Positions 9,570 through 18,420 of a stretch of 21,407 bases of DNA are shown piece after piece. A model generated the notes under the pieces. It did not search any database. It saw nothing but the letters and a program-made list of their open reading frames with translations, and was not told where the DNA came from. Source of the stretch: Larix sibirica. Its lineage: Eukaryota; Streptophyta; Pinopsida; Pinales; Pinaceae. Each line of letters begins with the position of its first letter. Positions within the stretch are counted from its first letter, which is position 1. The stretch lies in NCBI GenBank assembly GCA_004151065.3, contig NWUY0300004548.1, positions 22,280 through 43,686 of the forward strand, given 5' to 3'. Position numbers and translations under genes: made by a program.

Positions 9570-10320
9570 GGTTCAGATGCAGAGACAAATCTCATAAGGG
9601 AGGATCAGTAGGATGGAAAGCATTAGTTCTCTCTTTTCATCTTATTAGAAATTGGACAACTTGGAGAATTGGAAATGGAAGGCAGGTGCGCATAGGGAAA
9701 TACCCTTGGGTTGGAGCATGGGAAGGTTATAAGCTCTCTGATAATGTACTAACTAAGCTTAAAAATTCCAACATTAGTATGCTTGATGATGCAGAGAATG
9801 ATGCTTCACAAGTTAGTGTCCCAAGTAACTGAAATCTGCATAGGATTTGGGGTTAGATGGAGAGGAAGCCAATGAATGGGCAAGTTACATAAACAACTTA
9901 AGATTGAACTTCCTCGTTTTGAATGAAATTGAAACAGATAAACTGGTATGGATGAAGAACAAAAAATCAAGGGATTTCTCAACAAAACTGGGATATGAAG
10001 CTTATGACATCAACATGTTTTCTGGAGAAAAGAAATGGTGGTGGACGACCTTATGGAAGACTGTTGGGCCACTAAAAGCGAAAAATGTTCTGTGGCTTTC
10101 CTTAAGTAACAAATTTCTCACATGGGAAAATTTTCATAAGCGGGGATGGGCTGGACCAAGTTGGTGTGCCTTATGCCAAGTATGTTGTGAAACCTCTTCT
10201 CACCTATTTACTTTGTGTGCTTATGCAATGGCAGTATGGATCCTTGCTTCAAAGGAATTGAGAAAATCAGATATCCTGTTGGAAACATCTGTGGAGATGT
10301 GTTGTTAGAAATGGTGGAAG
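9570..10320 (+). pseudogene. LINE zinc-binding RT C-terminal region (zf-RVT-like)
   Basis: After RT come WFRCRDKSHKGGSVGWKAL and TWRIGNGRQVRIGKYPWV (frame of 9569). A one-base shift at about 9846 then leads to the frame carrying KLVWMKNKKSRDFSTKLGYEAY, WWWTTLWKTVGPLKAKNVLW, and WCALCQVCCETSSHLFTLC. The last is the C-x2-C … E(T/S)xxHLFxxC zinc motif usual in plant LINE proteins (about 10162-10221). It probably binds element RNA. Stops lie at about 9833 and 10306. Confidence 0.8.
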
Positions 10321-10499
10321 AACCCTTTGGTACACTATTATGACGTATTTCCATCCTTATTCATTTATGGTCTTTGGTGGGAAAGGAACTCTATAATTTT
10401 CCTAGATCAGGGAGTCCCTATAGAAGTCACCTCAGCCTTACTTGTGCAGTGGACAAAAGAACATAAACAAGAAGTAAAGGAAAAAAAACCTCATATTCT

Positions 10500-10941
10500 G
10501 ATTCATCCAATCTTTGATCAGAGAACTCCCTGGGCATATTTTGATGGAGAAAGCCAAGGCGATCCGCATTTAGGAGGCTCTGGAGGAATTATATATCTCT
10601 CAGAGGAGAAAAAGATAAGCATTCAGTAAGGTCCATGTCACAGCACAAATAGTAAAGTTGAGTTGGCATTCCTCTGGTCAGTCCTCCACACAACACTGGG
10701 TCGTAATATTCTAAATATTCATGCCTTTGGAGATTCAAAGATGGCAATTGAATGTGAAAATAAAAGGATGCAAATAAAGGCCCCTCATTTAAAACCACTA
10801 CTAAAACAAATTCAGAGAGAGGTAGAGCAATTTTCCTCTATTACTTTCAACCATGTTTATCGTGAGCTAAATGAAGAGGCAGATGTGTTATCAAAAAATT
10901 CCTTACTTTTATCTCTCGGATCAATGAGGGTGGAAGAGTAG
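10500..10941 (+). pseudogene. LINE C-terminal RNase H type I domain
   Basis: All four catalytic acidic residues can be placed: Asp in WAYFDGES (10543-10545), Glu in SKVELAFLW (10660-10662), Asp in HAFGDSKMAIE (10732-10734), and Asp in NEEADVLSKNS (10882-10884). One stop at 10627-10629 lies where relatives have a Trp or a similar residue after the first strands. A C-terminal RNase H of this kind is known in plant L1 elements. The frame ends naturally with TAG at 10939-10941. Confidence 0.85.
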
Positions 10942-11270
10942 AGGACTCGGTCCTCTCCCTAATCAACTTCATAAAGTTATATTCAAAGACAGTACCCGTA
11001 TTGACGCATAACACAACCCTTGTATGTTTACGAGAATCTTAAGCTATTTAGTAAGTCTACATAGTAGTAAAAAGGATTGTCTGAAGAAAAGCACTTTCAG
11101 AAAATGAATGAAGTTGTAAATGATTTTTTGTGAACAATTAAGATGAATGTAATTTGAAAAGCAAAGGATGTAAGTCCCTTGAGGACAATATATGATCATT
11201 CTTCTTGAATGATTGATATTTTCCAATCGAAAGATATTTTCATTCTAATTTATCTATGATACACCAAATT
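10942..11270 (+). other. LINE 3' untranslated region
   Basis: No coding frame. A small stem, GATTG-ATATTTTC-CAATC (11211-11228), lies near the presumed 3' end, like the short 3' hairpins that LINE RTs recognise. No long A-tail follows, so the exact end is uncertain. Confidence 0.45.
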
Positions 11271-11401
11271 ATATTCTAAGGCCAAGAAGAGGAAACCTTT
11301 CTAATATTGAGCATGAGAATTAAGCTTGGCAATTGTCATCAATAGTATTTTTTTTTATAATTTTTTTCCTTGAAAATCATCACAATTGTGACCATGACAA
11401 A

Positions 11402-11740
11402 TGGCAGTAATGTGCCATCGTAAAAGTGATGATGTTTCCTACGAAAAAATATTCTGATTTTTCTAAACAAAAAAATACCAGGTTTGATTTTATATGTTTT
11501 GATGTTGTTGTGACAACAAAATGTCGGAAAATACGTTGGTAATAGGACATTCCCTCGTCGGGATTATGACATAAAGAGAGAATACAAAATGGATGTGATC
11601 ACACTGGCGTGGCAGTAATGTGTCATTGCAAAAGCGACGATGTTTTCGATGAAAAAATATTTCGATGTTTTTTCGTCGAAAAAATATCGAGGCTTTGATT
11701 TTCTATATTTCGTCGATGTTATGAAAAAAAACGTCAAAAT
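11402..11740. repeat. Diverged pair of ~110 bp direct repeats, 208 bp apart
   Basis: Unit 1 starts at 11402 and unit 2 at 11610, both with TGGCAGTAATGTG. Both continue with GATGATGTTT/GACGATGTTT, GAAAAAATATT, and later GTTTGATTTTATAT / CTTTGATTTTCTAT. Between them lies non-repeated sequence. No coding frame. Unit 2 holds the hairpin listed separately. Confidence 0.75.
11644..11681. repeat. 14 bp inverted repeat (hairpin)
   Basis: TTTCGATGAAAAAA (11644-11657) pairs with TTTTTTCGTCGAAA (11668-11681), with one G:T wobble and a 10-base loop. Unit 1 of the surrounding direct repeat lacks a pairing of this quality (CTACGAAAAAA versus TTTTTCTAAAC). Confidence 0.7.
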
Positions 11741-11779
11741 TTAAACCCAAATGTATTAGTGATAAAAAGAATTGTAAAC

Positions 11780-12360
11780 AAACCAACAAACCCTAATCCT
11801 AAATAAAATAACATAAACTTAAGTAACAATAGCTCTAAACAAATCATTAAACCCTAAACCTAAACATAAACAAAAGAGAAAAAACTTGAACCATAAACCT
11901 AAACCAAAACCTAAACAAAAGAGAAAACCCAACCTAAGTAAAAATAATTCTAAACAAACTAAGAAGCCCTAAACCTAAACCTAAAACTAAACAAAGGAGG
12001 AAACCTTAAACCCTAGCCTAAACCTTATCAAAATTTCAAACCCAAACCAAGTAAAAGGAGAGAGCTCTAAACAAATAAAAAAACACTAAACATAAACATA
12101 AACAAAAGAGCAAACATTGAACCTTTAACTTAAACCTAATCAAGAGAGAAAAGATTGAATATAAACAAAATCAAAAACCCAACCTAAGTTAAAAGAGCTC
12201 TAACAAACTAAGAAACCCTCAATCTAAACATAAAGAAAAGAACAAACCTTGAACCCTAAACCTAAACAAAATATCGACCCAACCTAAATAAAAAGAGCTC
12301 TAAACAAACCAAGAAACCCTAAACATAAACCTAAATAAAAGAGCAAACCCTTAACCTTAT
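11780..12360. repeat. ~116 bp tandem repeat array with telomere-like motifs
   Basis: The phrase AGCTCTAAACAAA or a close variant recurs at 11831, 11947, 12063, 12196 and 12296, giving spacings of 116, 116, 133 and 100 bp. Each unit then has AAACCCTAAACCTAAAC-like runs, AAACAAAAGAG, and CCCAACCTAAGTAAAA. At least four exact CCCTAAA heptamers (plant telomere unit, C-rich strand) and many CCTAAAC variants are present. The units are diverged but clear by eye. Strand composition is extreme: the plus strand has very little G. Confidence 0.8.
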
Positions 12361-12369
12361 TATTAACGA

Positions 12370-12903
12370 GAATATCTCCATTCATGATCACATAAAAACT
12401 CATTCACCATTTAAATCCATGACTTAGATATAATCAAGTTTTATTGCAACCTATCATGATTATAAACGAGGAGTAAATCCTCCACATAAATGTGGGATAA
12501 ACAATGTTGAAAATACATTGTAATGAAAAAGCCATGAGAATGAGAACACAAAGGAATGAATGTAGATGGCATGTTATCATTGTTTGATTGATATGAGATG
12601 GTCATAGACATACTTGCTACCGAGGCTAGGAGAATTAAAGGAGAGAATGAATCTATCTCAAACACGTTTCAGAAGATCATTGATGGAAATAATGTTGATG
12701 AGAGGATTAATACATTTGGTCTTAAACCAAAACTTGCTAACATATCAAGGAATCAATTTATCTAGGGGAAATAATACAAGGCACAACAATAGTCTTATTT
12801 TGGTGGTTGTGAGTGTATCGCATGGCAATATAGGGTTTAAAGTAAATATGAATGGGTTAGCTAAAAAAACACTGCCACTACTCCTATATTTTCTCATGTC
12901 TTA
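12370..12903. other. No recognised gene; one short open stretch
   Basis: A 55-codon ATG frame (12598-12765) and an overlapping 96-codon frame (12614-12904) are open but match nothing I know. The first reads hydrophilic (ATEARRIKGENESISNTFQK), which may hint at an old coding fragment. I give no function. Confidence 0.3.
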
Positions 12904-13068
12904 AAGCCAAACCAAGAACTCATTCAATTTTGTAAAGTCTTCATTGAAATTTAATTTATTGAACCTAACCTTCAGCATATATTACTAGTAAAAAAAATAT
13001 TGAGCAGTGAGATTCATGTTGATTCAAGCACTAAGCCAAACCAAGAACTCATTCAATTTTGTAAAGTC
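12904..13068. repeat. 36 bp perfect direct repeat, 129 bp apart
   Basis: The 36 bases starting AAGCCAAACCAAGAACTC are identical at 12904-12939 and 13033-13068. The second copy runs straight into a GT microsatellite. Perfect identity in otherwise decayed DNA points to a recent local duplication or an assembly artefact. Confidence 0.9.
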
Positions 13069-13070
13069 GT

Positions 13071-13102
<32 letters not shown>
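13069..13102. repeat. (GT)n microsatellite
   Basis: About 17 GT units with one A interruption near 13075. Simple dinucleotide repeat. Confidence 0.95.
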
Positions 13103-15301
13103 CTATAGGAGGTCACCACAATCTTGCGATATGAAATACCAAACTCTCTTGTAATGTTGGGTGAATTTGGTTGAAGAAGTATCCGTTAAATGGATATGCC
13201 ATTATCAAATTTGGTTGAAATAAATACTATAGGTTTCTCTCTACCACACATTCTTAACCAATGAATGTTCTTCTCACTCTTTTGTCAATCTGAAGCACAT
13301 GGCTTGCTCATTTGAGGCAAGTCCCTAATTTTAGGAGCATTCACAGGCAGGATGTATAAGGGACTTAAGAATATGGTTAATATGGATTAGTCTAAAAGCT
13401 ACCTTGTATAACTAGAGGCACCATATTGATTCTCAGGTATACATATCCTACATTTGAGTGTTTTGAAGTCGTAAAAAGGAACACGTCAGAGAAAAAAAAT
13501 TAGCCGCTCTTGCTTTTGATATTGGATAATAATTGCAAACCTTTGATTATTTTTAGAGAGCATGAGACATTCTCATCCTTTTACAGGAGAAATCTACAAG
13601 TTATGTCTGATTAAAACTAGTTGATATTTTTAAATGTGTTGTTTCACAATCACAAAAAGACTCAACCTATTTAATTGGTTCAACAACCGACAAACTATGT
13701 TCATGATTAAGGGGAAAATGCACCCACTTGAATCATTGAAAATACATAAGAGACCGAAGTTTACCTAATAAAAGTTAAAACCAGACCACAAGGGAGTGGT
13801 GTCCCTATTTTGCTACATGGAAACCCACACTCACATTGTTAGAGATTAAAACTAAACACACATGTTTATTTATATCATGGAAATTTAAACCTGACATTTC
13901 CCTTTATGTTTTCTTATGACATTTTATATATTCAAATTTATATTGTAAGTTTATGTCTATAATAATGTTTCATGATTTAAATGGGGAAGTCTTGGGTTTC
14001 GAGGCTTGTTATTTAAATATTGACGATGGAAAATCTTATCATAACTCAGTTTTCAAACTGGAAATGAGGAAAAACATCATTGGCTGATATCTGCAAATGC
14101 AATTTGACTCGTCACCATTATTCAAGGAAAACCACACCACCTAAAATAACCTGTTGGTGGTCTGTAAGGGGGAATATTTCCACTCCTATCGTATGCCTTT
14201 GGTCTTGGGCCATTAACATGTTTCATTGAGTCCGAGGAAGAAAATCTCTTAGCTAATCATAAGTATTTTTACGTCTTACTCTAACACCAAAAGAGCGGTT
14301 TCATCCCCCTATAGTATCCCCAAGATACCCTGTATCCCTTGTTCTACATCATCATTAAGGCTAGGTAGAGGTCATGTGGTATCAAGTTCCCACCAAGATT
14401 TAGCTCGATACAGGAATCCATGATACTTTACCTCACTACAATTTTACCTCATGCCCAAGAGGATGGATTGTTGTTATCATTTCCTATTTTCCTCTTTTCC
14501 CTTTCATTATTTACTTTCTTATATTACATTAGAAAATCTTAAAATAATGTTTTGTGTTTTTTCCCTTTTTCCTTTAGTTCTCAATAAAAACAATTAAAGT
14601 TCCTTTAAATAGTGTTTCATTTTACTTTCACAATAAAAATTAATTTTGGAGGTTAGTTTTTTTAAACCGAAACAGGTCATTTGTATTAATCAAAGTGAGG
14701 GTTGTGAGCATACCATCCAACATTTTAATATAAAAAAAAAATAATGGAAAGGTATAAAAATCTTTCAAAACCTTCAAAATGTCTAAAGAGGAATTGCTTG
14801 ACTTCCTATATTCAGTTTTTTATCCCTATTGTCCACCAAATGGCTTGTAATTATCCATAATGGGTATTTTTCTCCTTTCCTGCAACTAATGCACTATAAG
14901 AGGGGTCCTAATGTCCATACTTCTTATCCTATTCTACTCCATTGTGTCCTCTTAAATTGTTGCAATTTGATCATGCATGGGAAAACCAATAAATGATTAT
15001 TGGAGAGACACTATTCCTCAGTTCTTTATATCGAGGCCTTTATCCTAGCTCCATTGTAATGATTTGTCATGAAATTATTTTATTTTAGATTATTCCTCCA
15101 AATTTTCTTTTTTACATTCTTCTCTTACCTCTAACAAAACCAAATTTTAGTTTTTGCTTCTTTATTAGGGGCTTTAGAACTATTAGTTGTCCCTTTGGTT
15201 TCCTGAAGGTACCTTTCATAGGTGAATTCCCAATATTTTCTCTGTGACTCTTTCCTTCTCATGGAAAAATCCACACATTCTCGACTATCATCATAATGAC
15301 A
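13103..15301. other. 2.2 kb with no recognised gene
   Basis: All frames are closed within short distances and no protein motif is convincing. A short string GEYFHSYRMP (near 14170-14200) faintly resembles an RT segment, but neighbouring frames do not support it. Runs of T (14490-14650, 15060-15170) and an A run (14731-14741) are simple low-complexity sequence. Probably unrecognisable transposon remains. Confidence 0.5.
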
Positions 15302-15383
15302 CTCACAATGTCAAATAGACCAATGCATCTCCAAGTGCTCACAATGTCAAATAGACCAATGCATCTCCAAGTGCTCACAATGT
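15302..15383. repeat. 36 bp tandem repeat, 2.3 copies
   Basis: Units 15302-15337 and 15338-15373 are identical (starting CTCACAATGTCAAATAG), and 15374-15383 repeats the first ten bases. No coding role is apparent. Confidence 0.92.
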
Positions 15384-15824
15384 GCATAATCATTTGGGTT
15401 CACATGAGCCAACTACACTAGAGGATATTGAAAACCCCTGAGACAAGAGCCCCTACAATGGAAATCATGTAGATGATGAGCATATGAAGGAACACTAGAA
15501 AGACAAACCACAATTAAAACTATACATATTGCATTATGGGGCTTGAAAAATCTTCATTGTTTTCTACTGCAACAAGAACTGAAAAATTGTAAAGATAGCA
15601 ATAAATTCTAGTATAACTTGGCTGCAATAAGTCTAGGATGAGCATTAGGCTTCCCTTTTACCTCCACCTAATTGCATTAACCCACATGGATTCGATCATC
15701 CCATATAGTCGTTCCTCATATTAAATTGCATATGGGAAAAGATGTGTGGAGAGTGCTTGGTATTGCAACCATAAATGACTACTTGTATGCTAATGAGAGA
15801 ATGAAACATGACTTGTGATTCAAT
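15384..15824. other. No recognised gene
   Basis: Closed in all frames at useful lengths; no motif or repeat seen. Lies downstream, on the minus strand, of an RNase H fragment. Confidence 0.5.
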
Positions 15825-16230
15825 GGAGTCAAAGGATATGAAACTTTAGAGGAGTTGGTGATGCTCCAAGGACTCCCCTTCTTTTCCACACTAAACTAAA
15901 ACTAAGACTAAAATATCTATTTTCCATTGAATTGACATCTTTATTCATCCCTCGGAGGATGTGGAAATATTCTACAAATTCAAAGTCTTCATATTGCTTG
16001 TGGATTCTTTCCATGACTCTTTTAATATGTTAATCATGAGGTAGGGACTTATAGAGAATCACCCAAGTCCATTATCTTATTATATCCTAGTTGCTTTGCT
16101 AGTGATAGTCCTATCCATAATACAAGTTCTTGCACTTGGTTGTTTGATGTCTCACCTAAAACCCAAGAAAATGAGAATTTTGGATCTCCATCGAGGTCAA
16201 GGATGATCCCCCCCCAACACCTACCACCCC
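15825..16230 (-). pseudogene. RNase H fragment, LINE-type or host RNase H-like
   Basis: On the minus strand 16225-16049 reads WGGIILDLDGDPKFSFSW, ETSNNQVQELVLWIGLSLA and LGYNKIMDLGDSL, holding the second (Glu of QELVLW) and third (Asp of GDSL) catalytic residues. After a frame change, 16020-15880 reads VMERIHKQYEDFEFVEYFHI, LRGMNKDVNSMEN, where the final catalytic Asp, normally in NKEADSMAN, is Asn. The first catalytic Asp is not seen: the N-terminus runs into the microsatellite at 16272-16372. The fold order and motifs match the RNase H of the LINE at 10500-10941, but this copy is a different sequence. No other LINE domain is adjacent. Confidence 0.75.
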
Positions 16231-16271
16231 TAGAGATAAATTCTTTTAACAATAGAATGAAAACAAATAAA

Positions 16272-16307
16272 ACATATATATGTATGTATACACACACACA
16301 CACACAC

Positions 16308-16372
<65 letters not shown>
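16272..16372. repeat. Compound palindromic microsatellite (TA/CA/TG/TA)
   Basis: The order is TATATA-TGTATGTATA-(CA)9-TATA-(TG)13-TATACATACATACA-(TA)n, so the left half is close to the reverse complement of the right half, centred at 16310/16311. The CA arm is shorter than the TG arm, so a cruciform would carry a bulge. Frames through it give artificial Thr-His and Cys-Val strings, which are not genes. Confidence 0.9.
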
Positions 16373-16432
16373 AAGGATACTTCACAAAATATTTTGGTAT
16401 GCTCTTCAATTCTAAGGTTGAGAAAATTTGTA

Positions 16433-16560
16433 CCCATGGGGTGTAGAATATACGNACCAAGAGGTATGGAAGAATTACATCCCATACTACATGTGGGATA
16501 AATGATTTTCCACCTCTTTATATAATGAATGGTAATAGGAATCCCATGGGGTGTAGAATA
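16433..16560. repeat. 18 bp direct repeat in the SINE-like insert
   Basis: CCCATGGGGTGTAGAATA is perfect at 16433-16450 and 16543-16560. The first copy starts one base after the left target duplication and the second abuts the tRNA-like region, as if the 5' head had been duplicated or a second head joined. Confidence 0.9.
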
Positions 16561-16607
16561 GATGGTGAATGGGTGTACTGTTAAGGCACTCCTTGTGTTA
16601 GGTCACC

Positions 16608-16618
16608 GGTTCGAAACT
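16608..16618 (+). promoter_or_regulatory. Pol III B box in SINE-like element
   Basis: GGTTCGAAACT matches the B-box consensus GGTTCGANNCC at nine of eleven positions if NN is free. With the A-box-like TGGTGAATGGG at 16563-16573 it would recruit TFIIIC. The surrounding bases do not fold as a functional tRNA. Confidence 0.65.
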
Positions 16619-16657
16619 CTGTGGGTACTACTTGAAAAAAAAGTTGAGAAAATTCGT

Positions 16658-17317
16658 GAATGAAACTAAACCTTTAACAAAGGAATACTAGTTCATTCAT
16701 TATAACTAATTCATTAAGGTTACTTGGAATAACAATGTGTAATGAAATTCAATCATAATCCATCTTAATGAGCAATTCGACAATCAACAATATCCTCTAT
16801 GACAAACATTGCACTAAGCAACAAAGTCTATCGTTAAGAATAATATGTTTTTGGCCTAATTGTTACATGGTTATGTGCAATTTCTATTTTCATTCAATTA
16901 TAGTAAATGGTAGTTGTTTATGCTCAAGGGTAATACTTTAGCTTTCATATGATTTGATGTTCAAAGAGATATTTTCAAATACGAATTGGCATTCATTCAA
17001 ATCAAAGTATTAACTTTAAGGTCTACTTTTTAATAGGGAGGAAACAATTTTGTGCATCTTTTCCCATACCATTATAAACATGTTGATGCACATTAGTATT
17101 CCTCTTTTGGGATATAGATACATGGGATTTATTCCTACCTTCCCTTTGATCTAACCTCCAGAATTTTTTGAGATGTTAGTTGCATAATTACCATTTTCAC
17201 AATCGACATGTTTTGGTGACCATATTGAGGATGATCTCTTCATTTACTTTTACTCACCCTTTCATAACCAAATGGATGAATTCAGATCCTTTTTACAACC
17301 AACTAACTTAATTAAGC
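16658..17317. other. No recognised gene
   Basis: AT-rich, frames closed, no repeat or motif noted. Confidence 0.5.
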
Positions 17318-17905
17318 ATGGTGTTCAAGACCTTCAAGTTTCTTTTGAAAATACCCCCATCCCTATGTGGTGTAGTTTTTATGGAATTCTTGAGAACCAA
17401 AAAGCAATATAAAGAAAACCATTGTCTCTTTCTTTCAAGAAAAATAAATGGTACTAATACTTTCTTATCCTATTACAATCAAATCCCCATTTTGTGCTCC
17501 AATCCTAATGAATTTTCCTATTCTCTTAAAAAGCAAACACCCTTTGAGGAGAGGGTCCCCATGGATCCCACTTTGATAGACTACTATCTCAAAATCCCAA
17601 GCTTCTCCTTTTGAGAAATTGAGAACTTGTTTTCTTATCCTTGATATGACTCATCCTGGGAGCCAAGATGTTGTGGTGAATTTGGTTGTGATGCTTTGCT
17701 TTTCCATGATTTATAGGTCGATGCCATAAAGGTAGGATGCAGTAGTGGTCCACTTTTCCCCTTGAATGTTAAATTTTTATATGAGGATTGTATTGTTGAG
17801 AATGTTTTCTTAGGTTTTGATGGCGTGAATGCTTTTGACAATGCTTTCTCTATGATTCCATGGCTAGTGATATCTCTTATAAAGATAAATCTAGTAAAGA
17901 AGTAG
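17318..17905 (+). pseudogene. Decayed coding relic of unknown family
   Basis: One frame runs for about 195 codons with only three internal stops (17612, 17642 and about 17714), far more open than its surroundings. It starts at MVFKTFKFLLKIPPSLCG and includes FEERVPMDPTLIDYYLKIPS, SSWEPRCCGEFGCDALLFHD and EDCIVENVFLGFDGVNAFDN. The amino-acid mix is balanced, not composition-driven. I do not recognise the family. Position among transposon remains and the next relic at 18129 suggest part of a retroelement polyprotein (inference). Confidence 0.45.
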
Positions 17906-18128
17906 ACATAGAGTATGATACTCATGTATCTCTTTTAGTTTGTAGTCCAAATATATGATAGGATACTTACTTGTTAGCATACCCACAACTTCTCTCACCA
18001 GTCAACCTCAAATTATTTTGCCTAAGGAGGATGATCTTGAGCATTGGAAACCCAAACATGATTCCCTAGAAATCCCAATCTTATACTCTTAAGAGACTTA
18101 TTCTCTTAATGTTCCCCATCTTGATTAT

Positions 18129-18420
18129 ATGATTGATTTCAACTCATGTCTTACTTATGATGAATATCCTAATCAAGATTTAGTGTTGTTCCTTTTAGAA
18201 GAAGAAATTTTGAGGGTTTTCGAAAGGGGGTTAGAGCCTATATATGATGAGTACCCAGGGGAAGGGTTAGGTTATGACATTGAGACTAATTTTGTTTCAA
18301 GGGAGGGGTGGACCTTTATGTTGTTGATTAGCGATATTTTTATCTCGATTTCAATTCCATATATACCCATCTTTGTCTTGATACCACAACAATTCAATAT
18401 GAACATATTTTGGAATTAGA
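18129..18420 (+). pseudogene. Open acidic fragment with IYDEYPGEG motif
   Basis: A 96-codon open frame, acidic in its first two thirds: CLTYDEYPNQDLVLFLLEEE, GLEPIYDEYPGEGLGYDI. The motif PIYDEY within an acidic stretch recurs in spacer regions of plant Ty3/gypsy polyproteins, so this may be part of the same relic as 17318-17905, some 220 bases upstream in another frame. The last third is hydrophobic and may be out of frame. Function unknown. Confidence 0.35.

Larger units (their letters stand above)
6702..11250 (+). mobile_element. L1-type LINE with RNase H, decayed
   Basis: A near full-length ORF2 is readable from about 6870 to 10941: AP-type endonuclease, reverse transcriptase, zinc-binding RT C-terminal domain and RNase H. 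This is the plant L1 layout. From 7445 to about 9845 one frame holds apart from about seven stops; after a one-base shift another frame holds to 10941 with two more stops. The endonuclease part has two or three further shifts. That is far less decay than in the gypsy relics, so this element is younger. 6702-6800 reads open (GRKSQLSKAKKQ) and may be the end of ORF1, so the copy is probably 5'-truncated. The 3' end is set near 11250 by a hairpin-bearing UTR; no clear poly(A) or target-site duplication was found. It is non-functional as it stands. Confidence 0.85.
16417..16657 (+). mobile_element. SINE-like insertion with target-site duplication
   Basis: The insert (16432-16642, 211 bp) is flanked by GTTGAGAAAATTTGT (16417-16431) and GTTGAGAAAATTCGT (16643-16657), a 15 bp duplication with one T/C difference. 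It ends in eight A residues next to the right copy. Inside is an RNA polymerase III promoter: A-box-like TGGTGAATGGG (16563-16573) and B box GGTTCGAAACT (16608-16618), 45 bases apart as in tRNA-derived SINEs. SINEs have no protein; their RNA is copied by a partner LINE. Oddity: the tRNA-like part is in the 3' half, preceded by about 120 bases, and an 18 bp phrase occurs both at the insert start and just before the tRNA-like part. Confidence 0.7.

Noticed and set aside
14150-14240. Faint RT-like string KGEYFHSYRMP…
   Set aside because: Only about ten residues match, a stop follows and no other pol domain flanks it.
14640-14700. Possible minus-strand LINE 3' end (A-run followed inward by a GTTTCGG-type end)
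   Set aside because: It is 1.1 kb from the RNase H fragment with no recognisable sequence between, so the link is too weak.
16049-16501. Open frames with Thr-His, Cys-Val and Tyr-Ile repeats
   Set aside because: They are translations of the CA/TG/TA microsatellite, not protein genes.
16556-16630. Functional tRNA gene
   Set aside because: A and B boxes are present but the acceptor and anticodon stems do not pair; the A-tail and target duplication point to a SINE.
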